Assembly (NCBI RefSeq): GCF_000526415.1
Contig: NZ_JAGA01000003.1
Span: forward strand, 1,207,828-1,271,827
Direction: 5' to 3'
DNA length: 64,000 nucleotides
Origin: Kallotenue papyrolyticum
GTDB lineage: Bacteria > Chloroflexota > Chloroflexia > Chloroflexales > Kallotenuaceae
The notes beneath the pieces were generated by a model that made no database searches, was not told the DNA's origin, and was given only the letters and a program-made list of their open reading frames with translations. The position numbers and the translations under genes were made by a program. Of the stretch, positions 26,820-36,322 are shown piece after piece; position 1 is the stretch's first letter; every line of letters begins with the position of its first letter.

Positions 26820-29435
26820 ATGGCGTTCAACATCAATCGTTTCACTGAAAAATCGCAGGAAGCCCTGGTGGCGGCCCAGAACCTGGCCGAGCGCAACGGC
26901 AACGCGCAGGTCGAGCCCGAACACCTGCTGCTGGCCCTGCTCGAACAGGGCGAGGGCGTCGTGCCCCAGGTGCTCAGCAAAATGAACATCGCGGTCGGCG
27001 CGTTGCAACAACAGGTGCGCGCCGAGCTGAACAAGCTGCCACGCGTGACGGGCGCGGGCGTCGAGCGCACGATCAGTCCGCGGCTGCGGACCGTCCTGGT
27101 GCGCGCCCACGATGAGTTGCAAACCTTTGGCGACGAGTATGTTTCAACCGAGCATCTGCTGCTGGCGATCCTGGAGCACGCCGGCGGCGCGGCACAGCGC
27201 ATCCTGCAGCAGGCCGGCCTGACCCGCGACCGGCTGCTGATGGCGCTGCGTGAGGTACGTGGCACCCAGCGCGTGACCAGTCCCAACCCGGAGACGACCT
27301 ACGCGGCGCTGGAGCAGTATGGTCGCGATCTAACCGAGCTGGCGCGACGCGGCAAGCTCGACCCGGTGATCGGGCGCGACGAGGAGATCCGCCGCGTGAT
27401 TCAGATCCTGTCGCGGCGCACCAAGAACAACCCGGTGCTCATCGGTGAGCCGGGCGTGGGCAAGACGGCGATCGTCGAAGGACTGGCGCAGCGCATTGTG
27501 CGCGGCGACGTGCCCGAGGCGCTCAAGAACAAGCGCGTGATCGCGCTGGACATGGGCGCACTGATCGCCGGCGCCAAGTACCGCGGCGAGTTCGAGGAAC
27601 GCCTCAAGGCCGTGCTCAAGGAGATTCAGGAGCGCGACGACATTATTCTGTTCATCGATGAGCTGCACACCGTCGTTGGCGCGGGCGCGGCCGAAGGCGC
27701 GATGGACGCCGGCAACATGCTCAAGCCAATGCTGGCGCGCGGCGAGCTGCGCCTGATCGGCGCGACGACGCTCGACGAGTACCGCAAGCACATCGAGAAG
27801 GATGCGGCGCTGGAGCGGCGCTTCCAGCCGGTGCTGGTGGACGAGCCCAGCGTCGAGGATACCATCTCGATCCTGCGTGGGCTCAAAGAGCGCTACGAGA
27901 CGCATCACGGCGTGCGCATTACCGACGGCGCGATCGTGGCGGCGGCGGTGCTCTCGGATCGCTACATCAGTGACCGCTTCCTGCCCGACAAGGCCATCGA
28001 CCTGATCGACGAGGCTGCCGCGCGGCTGCGCATGGAGATCACCAGCGATCCGCAGGAGCTGGACGATCTCAAGCGGCGCATCATGCAGCTCGAGATCGAG
28101 CGCGAGGCGCTCAAAAAGGAGCGCGACGAGGCCAGCCGCGAGCGTCTGGAGCGCATCGAACAGCAACTGGCCAATCTGCGCGAGCAGCGCAATGCGCTGG
28201 AGGCACAACTGCAGCGTGAGCGCGAGCAGATCCAGCGCATCCAGCAGCTCAAGGAGCAGATCGACCAGACGCGTATCGAGATCGAACGCGCGCAGCGCCA
28301 GTACGACTACAACCGCGCCGCCGAGCTGCAGTACGGGGTGCTGACGCGGCTCGAGCGCGAGCTGCAGGAGGCCGAAGCTGCGCTCAGCGCCAGCGGCAGC
28401 ACGCTGCTCAAGCAGGAGGTGGATGCCCAGGACATTGCCGAGATCGTCTCGAAGTGGACCGGCATCCCGGTCAGCAAGTTGATGGAGGGCGAGGTCGAGA
28501 AGCTGGTCAAGATGGAGGAGCGCCTGCACCGGCGCGTGGTGGGCCAGGACGAGGCCGTGCGCGCCGTGGCCGACGCGGTGCGCCGCGCGCGCGCCGGACT
28601 GCAGGACCCCAACCGCCCCTTGGGTTCGTTCCTGTTCATGGGTCCGACCGGGGTGGGCAAGACCGAGCTGGCGCGCGCACTGGCCGAGTTCCTCTTCGAC
28701 GATGAGCATGCGCTGATCCGCATCGACATGTCGGAGTACATGGAGAAGCACTCCGTGGCGCGGCTGATCGGCGCACCGCCCGGCTATGTCGGCTATGAAG
28801 AGGGTGGCCAGCTCACCGAGGCCGTGCGGCGCAAGCCCTACTCGGTGATCCTGTTCGACGAGATCGAAAAAGCCCATCCGGACGTCTTCAACGTCCTGCT
28901 GCAGATCCTGGACGACGGGCGCCTGACCGATGGTCAGGGACGGGTGGTCAACTTCAAGAACACCGTGATCATCATGACCTCGAACATCGGCAGCCATCTG
29001 ATCCAGGAGATGACCCAGAGCGGCGTCAGTCCGGAGGCGATCAAGGTGCGTGTGCTGGAGGAGCTGCGCCAGCACTTCCGGCCCGAGTTCCTCAACCGCA
29101 TCGACGAGGTGATCGTCTTCCAACCGCTGAGCCGCGAGCAGATCGGCCAGATCGTCGAAATTCAGCTCGATCGGCTGCGCAAGCTGTTGGCCGAGCGCAA
29201 GATCGCGCTGGAGCTGACGCCGGCGGCGCGGCAGCAACTGGCCCAGGAGGGCTACGACCCGGTCTATGGCGCGCGCCCGCTCAAGCGCGTGATCCAGCAA
29301 CGCATCCAAAACCCGCTGGCGCTCAAGCTGCTCCAGGGCGAGTTCCGTGATGGCGATACGATCCTGGTGGATGTGGATGCCAATGGCGACTTCACCTTCA
29401 CCAAGACGGTGCAGGCCGAGGTGGTGGCCGCCTAG
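26820..29435 (+). CDS. clpB: ATP-dependent disaggregase ClpB
   Basis: 871 aa, full-length Hsp100. Clp N-domain repeats (about 1-145), AAA-1 with Walker A GEPGVGKT (near 206) and Walker B ILFIDE (near 277), then the long coiled-coil M-domain (about 400-525). AAA-2 follows with GPTGVGKTE (near 608) and [12 protein letters not shown] (near 678) and the C-terminal D2-small domain. The M-domain and absence of a ClpP-binding loop identify ClpB rather than ClpA/C; it works with DnaK to dissolve aggregates. AGGAAGAGC precedes the ATG. A strong hairpin follows. A decayed copy of its last about 60 codons lies 1 kb downstream. Confidence 0.96.
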   Translation: MAFNINRFTEKSQEALVAAQNLAERNGNAQVEPEHLLLALLEQGEGVVPQVLSKMNIAVGALQQQVRAELNKLPRVTGAGVERTISPRLRTVLVRAHDELQTFGDEYVSTEHLLLAILEHAGGAAQRILQQAGLTRDRLLMALREVRGTQRVTSPNPETTYAALEQYGRDLTELARRGKLDPVIGRDEEIRRVIQILSRRTKNNPVLIGEPGVGKTAIVEGLAQRIVRGDVPEALKNKRVIALDMGALIAGAKYRGEFEERLKAVLKEIQERDDIILFIDELHTVVGAGAAEGAMDAGNMLKPMLARGELRLIGATTLDEYRKHIEKDAALERRFQPVLVDEPSVEDTISILRGLKERYETHHGVRITDGAIVAAAVLSDRYISDRFLPDKAIDLIDEAAARLRMEITSDPQELDDLKRRIMQLEIEREALKKERDEASRERLERIEQQLANLREQRNALEAQLQREREQIQRIQQLKEQIDQTRIEIERAQRQYDYNRAAELQYGVLTRLERELQEAEAALSASGSTLLKQEVDAQDIAEIVSKWTGIPVSKLMEGEVEKLVKMEERLHRRVVGQDEAVRAVADAVRRARAGLQDPNRPLGSFLFMGPTGVGKTELARALAEFLFDDEHALIRIDMSEYMEKHSVARLIGAPPGYVGYEEGGQLTEAVRRKPYSVILFDEIEKAHPDVFNVLLQILDDGRLTDGQGRVVNFKNTVIIMTSNIGSHLIQEMTQSGVSPEAIKVRVLEELRQHFRPEFLNRIDEVIVFQPLSREQIGQIVEIQLDRLRKLLAERKIALELTPAARQQLAQEGYDPVYGARPLKRVIQQRIQNPLALKLLQGEFRDGDTILVDVDANGDFTFTKTVQAEVVAA

Positions 29436-29448
29436 CAGCAGACAGACG

Positions 29449-29478
29449 AGCGGGCCGTATCTTCCGATACGGCCCGCT
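29449..29478 (+). terminator. clpB terminator
   Basis: Perfect 13-bp stem (29449-29461 / 29466-29478) with a TTCC tetraloop, 14 bp after the clpB stop, followed by GGTTGTTGT. Confidence 0.75.
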
Positions 29479-29722
29479 GGTTGTTGTGCCAGCCCGGTTC
29501 GTCCTAGCATCCCATCGGCCGCCCGCAGCGTGGCGACTGATGCGCTGCCACCAGGCGCTGCGTATCAGCTGACGGCTCGCCCCCTACCGCTTTGGACAGG
29601 AGCATTGTCAATTGTTGGTAGGCCTGCACCGCCTCGACCGTTCGGAGCTGCTGCAAGAATGTGCGCGGCAGCCCTCACCATTGGTCACAAGCTGGCGGGT
29701 CTCTCCCAAACGAGGTGTGCTC

Positions 29723-30400
29723 GTGAACTATCGCTACGCCACGCTGCTGATGGTCGTGTTCCTCGCCGCGTGCGGTCCCAGGGCGCGTCCCGACCGGAGC
29801 GCTTCTGATGCATCGCCCACGCCGGCGCGGATCAGCGCTTCACCCGGCGGGGTGGTGCCCACTGCGCTCACAACGCCAACTCCTGCCACGCCAACAGCCG
29901 CGCAGCCAACGCCCGCAGGCACCACGCCGCCCACGCCGGCAACGCCGGTGAGTACAGCAGAGCAGATTGTGGCGTGGCAAGGCTTGCTCATTCCTCTGCC
30001 TCCCAACCACCGCTGGGAGACCTACCCCGCGGATCAGAACACCATCAATGGTGCGCCGATCCTGGCCCAGGGACGCATCGTCTTCGACCGCGCCCAGGCA
30101 TCGCCGAACAGCGTCGAATTACCGGACGGCGTCGGCTTCACGGTCGTGCAGTTTAGTGATTCGTTAGACGCATGGCTCGCGCTGGCCCAACAGTCGGCAT
30201 CGCCACGTAATCCGATCGATCCCAACACGATTGCTGCGACCGAGATCGCCGGGCAACCGGCGCTGGTGTACAGTCACATGGTGACGGGCGTTGGCGATCG
30301 GCGCACGTACCTTTTGAAGCTGAGCCAGGATCGTCTGCTGATCATCGACGATACCGGTTATGAACAGGTGATCGGCGGGCTGCGCAGCGCAGCGCCGTAG
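29723..30400 (+). CDS. Putative lipoprotein, function unknown
   Basis: 225 aa from a GTG at 29723 (GAGG 8 nt upstream). The N-terminus is a lipoprotein signal: hydrophobic LLMVVFLAAC with the lipobox Cys near residue 17. A Pro/Thr/Ala-rich spacer (about 30-80) leads to a globular domain of about 140 residues with alternating beta-like stretches (VGFTVVQFSDSL, YLLKLSQDRLLIIDD). No family recognised. The design (lipobox, Pro/Thr linker, small domain) parallels the anchored hypothetical at 22153-22881. The gene lies between clpB and a decayed clpB fragment and may be an insertion between them. Confidence 0.7.
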   Translation: MNYRYATLLMVVFLAACGPRARPDRSASDASPTPARISASPGGVVPTALTTPTPATPTAAQPTPAGTTPPTPATPVSTAEQIVAWQGLLIPLPPNHRWETYPADQNTINGAPILAQGRIVFDRAQASPNSVELPDGVGFTVVQFSDSLDAWLALAQQSASPRNPIDPNTIAATEIAGQPALVYSHMVTGVGDRRTYLLKLSQDRLLIIDDTGYEQVIGGLRSAAP

Positions 30401-30440
30401 GCCGCCATGCTCAGGCACCATGTCTCCAAGGGAGGCTATC

Positions 30441-30640
30441 ACCGAGGGCGCACGCTGCCGGCCGAGCGCACGATCACGCTGGAGCTGATGCCGGCAACGC
30501 GCGCGCGGCAGAAGCTTGCGGACGAGGACTACGATCCAATCTACGGCGCGCGCGGCTCAAGCGCGATCCAGCAGCGCATCTACAACCCGCCGGCGCGCGG
30601 CTGCCGGGCGCGTTCCGCCACGGCGGCAGCCGCGCCCATG
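30441..30640 (+). pseudogene. Decayed fragment of the clpB/Hsp100 3' end
   Basis: The plus-strand text from about 30441 aligns with the last 60 or so codons of clpB (29179-29360). AERTITLELMPATR matches [23 protein letters not shown] matches GYDPVYGAR, and IQQRIYNP matches IQQRIQNP. Two compensating deletions (1 and 2 nt) occur at the PLKR stretch, and similarity fades after the NP-LA block. There is no AAA module, start site or stop in the expected place. This is either a partial duplication of clpB or the remnant of a second Hsp100 gene. Confidence 0.75.
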
Positions 30641-30664
30641 CACCCATGGCGCAGCAGGCCCACG

Positions 30665-31480
30665 CTAAACGTTGTCGGTAGTATGCCCCTGCAACAGCAC
30701 CGCCTCGTCCTGCAGTTCATCCGCGATCGCGGAGGGCTGCGCCGTGGCGCGCTGCTTGCGGGCCACCAGCAGATCATAGGCCAGACTGGCCAGAATGATC
30801 GCCAGCGAGATGCCAAAGGTCTGCAGCTCGCTGAGGTACACATCGAAATACTGCTCGACCAGCAACTCGCCGGCAATCGCCAGCACTAGCAGGTAGGCGG
30901 CGTGCTCCATAGTCGGCACGCGCTCGATCAGCCACTGAAAACCCGCTGCCGCAAAGCGCATGGTGACGATCCCCAGGCTAACCCCCAGGATCACCACCCA
31001 CAGCTCCGGCGAGAGCGCAACCGCGGCGATCACGTTGTCGATCGAAAAAGCCAGGTCGGCCAGTTCGATGCTCAGCACGGCACCCCAGAAGCTTTCGCTG
31101 TGCAGTGTAAGGAGGCCGTTCTCGCCCGTCTCGTGACGCGAGAACAGCCCGAACAGCGCACGGATGGGGTTGAAACCGGTAAAGTGCTCCAGCACCAGCA
31201 GCAGTAGATAGACCGCGCCGATGGTATGCACCATTGGATACCTGATGATCAGCCCGGCGCAGGCCAGCATCAGGCCGCGGCCCACAAACGCGCCGAACAG
31301 GCCGGCTTTGAGCGCTGCCGCGCGCTGCATGCCGAGCCAGTGTACCGGCCAGGGCGCCGGCTGCCGGCGCGGCAGCCGGTTGGCCATCGCGGCAATCACC
31401 GCCGCATTATCGATACTGAGCACCCCTTCGAGAAAAACCAGCGTCAGAACAACCGCCAGGACGGAAACCAATGTACTCAA
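30665..31480 (-). CDS. TerC-family integral membrane protein (Mn exporter-like)
   Basis: About 271 aa with seven or more hydrophobic helices. The TerC signature is present: FLEGVLSIDNAAVIA near residue 16 and its repeat ELADLAFSIDNVIAA near 135, whose acidic residues lie in the membrane. The family is linked to Mn2+ export and metallation of secreted proteins. The start is ambiguous: TTG at 31480 lies 9 nt after AAAGGAG (preferred), GTG at 31486 only 3 nt after. A -10 (TATACT, 31547-31542) gives a leader of about 55 nt, too short for a yybP-ykoY Mn riboswitch. Confidence 0.85.
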   Translation of the reverse strand: MSTLVSVLAVVLTLVFLEGVLSIDNAAVIAAMANRLPRRQPAPWPVHWLGMQRAAALKAGLFGAFVGRGLMLACAGLIIRYPMVHTIGAVYLLLLVLEHFTGFNPIRALFGLFSRHETGENGLLTLHSESFWGAVLSIELADLAFSIDNVIAAVALSPELWVVILGVSLGIVTMRFAAAGFQWLIERVPTMEHAAYLLVLAIAGELLVEQYFDVYLSELQTFGISLAIILASLAYDLLVARKQRATAQPSAIADELQDEAVLLQGHTTDNV

Positions 31481-31541
31481 CCGCACGCGCTCCTTTGCTG
31501 TTGTGCTCCTGTCGATGCGCACGCGCACCGTTGCTGCGGGT

Positions 31542-31547
31542 AGTATA
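31542..31547 (-). promoter_or_regulatory. terC -10 box inside an inverted repeat
   Basis: Minus-strand TATACT inside GGGTA-N3-TACCC (31538-31550). The dyad overlapping the -10 could be an operator. No clear -35. Confidence 0.4.
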
Positions 31548-31717
31548 CCCAATCGTGGGCAGCTTGCCGGAGGTGCGTACGCCGCGCACAGCCGTCGGCC
31601 GCACCTGATGCGGAGAAGCACAGCAACGCGTGAGGATGAGTCCGGCGCGGGGCGGTCGGGTGCCGGCGCGCTTATGGGAGCAGTGCGGCGCAGATGCAGA
31701 GCGCGCCGGCCACATAC

Positions 31718-31954
31718 CTAGCCCTGACCCAGCAGCTCGAGCTGGCTGGTGAGCGCATCGATGCGGCGCACGCGCTCGCTGCCCAGCTTCACCGGCTGGT
31801 CGTACTCCAGGGTCACCAGATAATCGCCGTTGGTCAGACGCCCAATGATGTAGCTGACGCGGCCCGGAATGCCCGCCAGAAGCTGCGACGCAGCGGAGCG
31901 AAAGGTCACAACTGTGCCGACAGCTGGCGGGATCGCATAGATCTTCGCAGCCAT
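31718..31954 (-). CDS. Small hypothetical protein (78 aa)
   Basis: 78 residues with a plausible beta-rich fold (VGTVVTFRSA, GRVSYIIGRLTNGDYLVTLEYDQPV), reminiscent of small SH3- or KOW-like barrels, and a C-terminal helix. No signal peptide or membrane segment. ATG at 31954 has CAGGAG 10 nt upstream, and an extended -10 (TGG-TACAAT, 32045-32037) lies 80 bp upstream, so it is likely expressed as its own unit. Not assignable to a family by eye. Confidence 0.65.
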   Translation of the reverse strand: MAAKIYAIPPAVGTVVTFRSAASQLLAGIPGRVSYIIGRLTNGDYLVTLEYDQPVKLGSERVRRIDALTSQLELLGQG

Positions 31955-32036
31955 ACAGCTCTGCTCCTGTTATCCAGATGAATGCCATTCAACGGTGAAT
32001 CTGGGCGCCACAACAGTGGGGCACGAGGATAGCCGT

Positions 32037-32045
32037 ATTGTACCA
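32037..32045 (-). promoter_or_regulatory. Extended -10 of the 78-aa protein gene
   Basis: Minus-strand TGG-TACAAT; leader of about 75 nt. No good -35 visible. Confidence 0.5.
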
Positions 32046-32184
32046 CGCCCGCGGCGGCGCGGCTGACGGCGCCGCCACAGCGATCTGATACGTGGCTGAC
32101 AGCCGGCCAAAGAGGCAGCCGGCCCGGCCAAAGGTGCAGGTGACGCCGACCATGATCGGCGGGGCGCGTCTAGCCATGGCACGT

Positions 32185-32190
32185 TACAAT
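32185..32190 (+). promoter_or_regulatory. ABC exporter -10 box
   Basis: TACAAT 40 bp before the chosen ATG. It argues against the more upstream starts at 32092 and 32176. Confidence 0.4.
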
Positions 32191-32229
32191 ACCGGTCGGG
32201 CGCGGCGCAACAGGGAGGCAGGGACGCGC

Positions 32230-34170
32230 ATGTTCGATCCATCCAAGGCAGGCAACTGGCGCGCGCTGGCGCGCTACGACGCGGAGCGCGAGCGGCCCAC
32301 CATCAATCGCGCGCTGCTGCGGCGCGTAGCGGGCTATGCCCGGCCCTACCGCTGGAAGATCGTCTGGATGCTGCTGGCGATCTTGCTGAGTTCGTTTCTG
32401 GAGCTGCTGCAACCGCAGTTGCTGCGCCTGCTGGTGGATCGTGCCCTGCCCCAGGCCGGGCGGCCCGGCGATCTGCGGCTGCTGACCTGGCTCGGCCTGG
32501 GCATGATCGCACTGCCGCTGGCCAGCGGGTTGATCGGCGTGTGGCAGCGGCATGTCAGCGCGCAGGTGGGCGAGGGCCTCATCTACGATCTGCGCCGCGC
32601 GCTCTTCGCGCACATGCAGCACATGGCGCTGCGCTTCTTCACCCACACCAAGTCGGGCGAGCTGATCGCACGGCTCAACAATGATGTCGTCGGCGCGCAG
32701 CGCGCGGTGACCAGCACGCTGGTCGGCATTGTGACCAATGTCGTGCTGGTGACGCTGACGCTGCTCTACATGATCTACCTCAACTGGGTGCTGACGCTGC
32801 TCGCGGTGCTGATCCTACCGCTGTTCGTGCTGCCGTCGCGGCGCATGGGCCGTGTGCTGAGTCGGCTGACACGCGAACAGATGGAGCGCAACGGGCGCAT
32901 GAACGCGCAGATGGGCGAGACGCTCAACGTCAGTGGCGCGCTGCTGGTCAAACTGTTTGGCCGCCGCGACGATGAGGTGCGCCGCTTCAGCCGCCACGCC
33001 GCCGCCGTGCGTGATATCGGCGTGCGTCAGGCGGTGGTCGGGCGCTGGTTCATGCTGGGCATCAGTCTGGCCGGCGCGCTGGGCGCGGCCCTGGTGTACT
33101 GGATCGGCGGCTACCTGGCGATCCGTGGCGCGCTGACCACCGGCGAGCTGGTCGCCTTTGCGGTCTATGTCACGCGCCTGTACGGCCCCCTGGCGGCGCT
33201 GGTCAACGCGCGCGTGGAGTTGGCTACCTCGCTGGTGAGCTTCGAGCGCGTCTTTGAGGTGCTGGATCTGCCGATCGAAATCCGCGAACGGCCCGCCGCG
33301 CTGCGCCTGGAGGCGCCCCGCGGCGAGGTCGAGTTCGACCGGGTCTCCTTTTCCTACCTGGAGCTGCCTGCCACAGCGGCCAGCGGCCTGCGCCCGCGTG
33401 AGCCACGCGCCGCGAGTGAAGCCGACGCGGCGGGCCAGCCGCGCCCTGCTCGCTACTGGGCGCTGGAGGAGGTCTCGTTTCGCGTGCAGCCGGGACAGAT
33501 GGTGGCGCTAGTCGGGCCCAGCGGCGCGGGCAAAACCACGATCACCTACCTGTTGCCGCGGCTGTACGATCCCACGCGCGGCACAATCCGCCTCGACGGC
33601 CACGACCTGCGCGATCTGACGCTCGACACGCTGGCGCAGCACATCGGCATGGTGACGCAGGAGACCTACCTGTTCCACGACACCATCGCCGCCAACCTGC
33701 GCTACGCCCGGCCAGATGCGACACAGGCCGAGCTGGAGGCCGCAGCGCGCGCCGCCAGGATCCACGACCTGATCGTACGCCTGCCCGACGGCTACGACAC
33801 GATCGTAGGCGAGCGCGGCTACCGCCTCTCCGGCGGTGAAAAGCAGCGCCTGGCCATTGCGCGCGTGATCCTCAAAGATCCGCGCATCCTGGTGCTCGAC
33901 GAAGCCACCTCGGCGCTGGACAGCGAGTCGGAGCGGGCCATTCAGGAAGCGCTCGCCACGCTGATGCAGGGCCGCACCACGCTGGTGATCGCCCACCGCC
34001 TGTCGACGATCCTGGCCGCCGACACCATTCTGGTGCTGGATCGTGGGCGTATTGTCGAACAGGGTACGCACCACGAGCTGCTGCGCCACGGCGGGTTGTA
34101 CGCGCGTCTATACCAGACGCAGTTCCGCGAGCGACCGGCTACAGCGCCGGTGGTCGGTGCCTCCCGCTGA
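32230..34170 (+). CDS. ABC transporter, fused permease/ATPase (exporter type)
   Basis: 646 aa half-transporter that should work as a dimer. The transmembrane domain has six helices (about residues 30-330). The nucleotide-binding domain has Walker A GPSGAGKTT (near 430), Q-loop MVTQETYLF, signature LSGGEKQ, Walker B ILVLDEATSALD and the switch IAHRLS. A Pro/Ala/Arg-rich insertion of about 28 residues lies between the first strand FSYLE and ALEEVSF. Substrate unknown; MsbA/lipid or drug export is the family range. ATG at 32230 is supported by GGGAGG and a TACAAT box at 32185. Confidence 0.9.
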   Translation: MFDPSKAGNWRALARYDAERERPTINRALLRRVAGYARPYRWKIVWMLLAILLSSFLELLQPQLLRLLVDRALPQAGRPGDLRLLTWLGLGMIALPLASGLIGVWQRHVSAQVGEGLIYDLRRALFAHMQHMALRFFTHTKSGELIARLNNDVVGAQRAVTSTLVGIVTNVVLVTLTLLYMIYLNWVLTLLAVLILPLFVLPSRRMGRVLSRLTREQMERNGRMNAQMGETLNVSGALLVKLFGRRDDEVRRFSRHAAAVRDIGVRQAVVGRWFMLGISLAGALGAALVYWIGGYLAIRGALTTGELVAFAVYVTRLYGPLAALVNARVELATSLVSFERVFEVLDLPIEIRERPAALRLEAPRGEVEFDRVSFSYLELPATAASGLRPREPRAASEADAAGQPRPARYWALEEVSFRVQPGQMVALVGPSGAGKTTITYLLPRLYDPTRGTIRLDGHDLRDLTLDTLAQHIGMVTQETYLFHDTIAANLRYARPDATQAELEAAARAARIHDLIVRLPDGYDTIVGERGYRLSGGEKQRLAIARVILKDPRILVLDEATSALDSESERAIQEALATLMQGRTTLVIAHRLSTILAADTILVLDRGRIVEQGTHHELLRHGGLYARLYQTQFRERPATAPVVGASR

Positions 34171-34237
34171 GCGGCGGGCGGCTTGCAGCCCCCCCATGAA
34201 TGAGCTACACTTGCAGCGTTTGAACGAGGAGCCATTC

Positions 34238-34855
34238 GTGGGCGCAACGTGGAATCCTGCCAATCTGCTCAGCCTGGGGCGCCTGCTTGCCACGCTGCCG
34301 CTGGCCGCGCTGATCCTGTTGAATACGCGCTGGAGCCTGCTGCTGGCCGCGCTGCTCTTTCTGATCATGGCCGTGACCGACACGCTCGATGGGCGGCTGG
34401 CGCGGCGTTACGGCTGGGTCAGCAACATCGGCATCTTCCTCGACCTGACCGCCGACAAGGTCTACACCGCTGCGACGCTGATCAGCATGGTGGCGATCGG
34501 CATCCTGGCGCCCTGGATCGCGATCGTCATCATTGCGCGCGAGTTTGTGGTCGCCGGCATCCGCTCCTTCGCCGCCGCCGAGGGTATGGTCATCCCCGCC
34601 GACCGCTGGGGCAAGCACAAGATGCTGATCACGATTATCGCCATCGTCTGGCTGCTGATCGCCGCGGGCGCGGGCATGCTCGGCGACGGAAGCGCCTCCG
34701 CGGGGCCGGCGCCGCTGTTCGATCCCTCTGGCCCGTTGCGCCCGCTGGCCTGGCTGATGCGCCTGGGCGGCTGGATCATGCTGATCGCGGTGCTGCTGAC
34801 GCTCTACTCTGGCTACGACTACCTGCGCAAGGCCGCGCCGTTGTTCCGGCGTTGA
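34238..34855 (+). CDS. pgsA: CDP-alcohol phosphatidyltransferase (PgsA-like)
   Basis: About 205 aa from a GTG at 34238, which has GAGGAG 7 nt upstream; an ATG at 34196 lacks a ribosome site. The family signature DG-x2-AR-x8-G-x3-D-x3-D is exact (DGRLARRYGWVSNIGIFLDLTAD near residues 50-72), with about six membrane helices. It is most like phosphatidylglycerophosphate synthase, first committed step to phosphatidylglycerol. It follows the ABC exporter by 67 bp; a TACACT box at 34206 could give its own transcript. Confidence 0.87.
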   Translation: MGATWNPANLLSLGRLLATLPLAALILLNTRWSLLLAALLFLIMAVTDTLDGRLARRYGWVSNIGIFLDLTADKVYTAATLISMVAIGILAPWIAIVIIAREFVVAGIRSFAAAEGMVIPADRWGKHKMLITIIAIVWLLIAAGAGMLGDGSASAGPAPLFDPSGPLRPLAWLMRLGGWIMLIAVLLTLYSGYDYLRKAAPLFRR

Positions 34856-34881
34856 AGCGGCGGGTGGGCATTTGGTATAAT
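34852..34881 (+). promoter_or_regulatory. udg promoter overlapping the pgsA stop
   Basis: -35 TTGAAG (34852-34857) covers the pgsA stop codon; 18-bp spacer; extended -10 TGG-TATAAT (34876-34881). The start would be near 34888, only about 7 nt before the udg ATG. Confidence 0.65.
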
Positions 34882-34894
34882 GCTGCAGAACATA

Positions 34895-35566
34895 ATGGGA
34901 GAGCCACGCGATTACCAAGCGATCGCCGCTGGCCTGCAACAGATCGCCGACGAGATCAGCGTGTGTACGGCGTGCGAGCTGTGCCGCGGGCGCACACGCG
35001 CGGTGCCCGGCGAGGGGCCGGCCAATGCCGAGATTATGTTCATCGGCGAAGCGCCGGGCTTCCATGAAGATCAGCAAGGGCGGCCCTTTGTCGGCGCGGC
35101 AGGCAAGCTGTTGGAGGAGTGGCTGGCCGAGATCGGGCTACGCCGCGATCAGGTGTGGATCGGCAACGTGGTCAAGTGCCGGCCGCCGGGCAACCGCGAT
35201 CCCCGTCCCGAGGAGATCGCCGCCTGCGCCGGCTATCTGGAACGCCAGATCGCGCTGCTGCGGCCCAAGCTGATCGCCACGCTGGGGCGCTACTCCATGG
35301 AGCGCTTCTTTCCCGGCGCGCGCATCACGCGCATCCACGGCCAGGCGCGCCGCGACGGCGATCGCGTTCTGATCCCGCTCTTCCATCCGGCCTACGTGCT
35401 GCGCAACATGAACGCCATGCCGGACGCGCTGCGCGACATGCGCAAAATTCCACGCCTGATCGCGCGGCTGGAGCAGGTGCTGGCCGAGGAGGCCGCCGCG
35501 GGCGCGCAGCGCGCCGACGAGCGCGACGCCGCGCCGGACGAGCCGCAGCAACTGTCGTTGTTCTGA
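34895..35566 (+). CDS. udg: Uracil-DNA glycosylase, family 4 (Fe-S)
   Basis: 223 aa. Family-4 features: GEAPGFHEDQQGRPFVG (uracil pocket) near residue 48, four cluster cysteines in CTACELC, VKCRPP and IAAC, and the C-terminal HPAY motif. It removes uracil from DNA, especially important in thermophiles. The frame opens at 34880, but that ATG overlaps the -10 box; the ATG at 34895 is the first usable one, giving a nearly leaderless message. The C-terminal 25 residues are acidic, ending QQLSLF, which resembles a sliding-clamp (PCNA/beta) binding peptide. Confidence 0.88.
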   Translation: MGEPRDYQAIAAGLQQIADEISVCTACELCRGRTRAVPGEGPANAEIMFIGEAPGFHEDQQGRPFVGAAGKLLEEWLAEIGLRRDQVWIGNVVKCRPPGNRDPRPEEIAACAGYLERQIALLRPKLIATLGRYSMERFFPGARITRIHGQARRDGDRVLIPLFHPAYVLRNMNAMPDALRDMRKIPRLIARLEQVLAEEAAAGAQRADERDAAPDEPQQLSLF

Positions 35567-35607
35567 GGCGTTGCTGGCGCGAAATATGCAATGGGCCGGA
35601 AGAGGCT

Positions 35608-36210
35608 ATGCAGACCTACCGACTTGACGCAACCGGGCGGCGTATCGCGCTGCTGCTGATGCTGAGCGCTGCAGGTGTCTGGCTGTTCGCGCTCTGGAAG
35701 CTGCCCGCGTTTCTGAGCAGCGAGCAGGTACGCGTCAGCTACGGCAACCTGCCTGCCTCACTGCGCGCGGCCCTGGAGCAAGGGCTGAGCGTCAACCAGA
35801 TTGTCCCGGCGCTGCTGTGTCTGGTGCTGATCGGCGCCGCGCCGCTGTTGATCTGGAACCTGTTGGAGGAATGGTCCACGACCTATACCGTGCGCGACGA
35901 CGCGCTGGTGTACGATACGGTCCAGGGCATTGCGATGGTCTATCCCTGGTCGGCGATTCGCGCCGTGCGCCCGGTCGATCCCGAGGCGCGCGAGCCGGCC
36001 TATGAAGTGATCGTCGATCCGAACGCCCTGGAGCAGATTCGCAACCCGCTGCTGCGCTGGCTGCACCGCCAGGCCTTTGGCCACGGACGCATCCCGATCT
36101 ACGCGCATGTCGCCGGGCGCGAGGACCTGGTACGCGAGATCATGCGCCGCGCCGGGCTGGCAGCGGCCGGAGCTGCGACCGTGACGCAGCCGCCGGGCGT
36201 CGAAGCCTGA
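35608..36210 (+). CDS. Hypothetical two-TM membrane protein
   Basis: 200 aa, not recognised. Two hydrophobic helices (about residues 12-30 and 62-85) flank a short loop. They are followed by a cytoplasmic domain that looks like a bacterial PH-like/YdbT-type fold (TTYTVRDDALVYDTVQGIAMVYPWSAIRAVRPVD), where a beta-rich sheet follows the membrane part. AGAGG precedes the ATG. It lies 41 bp after udg, same strand, probably co-transcribed. A 7-bp GC hairpin follows at 36224-36242. Confidence 0.7.
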   Translation: MQTYRLDATGRRIALLLMLSAAGVWLFALWKLPAFLSSEQVRVSYGNLPASLRAALEQGLSVNQIVPALLCLVLIGAAPLLIWNLLEEWSTTYTVRDDALVYDTVQGIAMVYPWSAIRAVRPVDPEAREPAYEVIVDPNALEQIRNPLLRWLHRQAFGHGRIPIYAHVAGREDLVREIMRRAGLAAAGAATVTQPPGVEA

Positions 36211-36223
36211 TCTGCCAAGCATG

Positions 36224-36242
36224 GGGGAGCGGGAGGCTCCCC
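36224..36242 (+). terminator. GC hairpin before RNase J
   Basis: GGGGAGC / GCTCCCC, 7-bp perfect stem with a 5-nt loop, no T-run. Weak terminator candidate. Confidence 0.4.
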
Positions 36243-36322
36243 GCCACAACCGAAGCGCCGCGCGCGCGGCTTGTACCGAAAGGAGTAGCTGAGCCGGCCC
36301 TGGCCGTGCTCGAAGTTGTTGT

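Noticed and set aside
27330..29510. A 726-codon minus-strand open frame over clpB
   Set aside because: Shadow of clpB codon usage; no domain and no start signal.
31481..31717. yybP-ykoY manganese riboswitch before terC
   Set aside because: The predicted leader is only about 55 nt and no conserved riboswitch core was seen.
32092..32229. N-terminal extension of the ABC exporter
   Set aside because: It contains the TACAAT box at 32185 and a Lys/Arg/Pro-rich peptide; GGGAGG supports the ATG at 32230.
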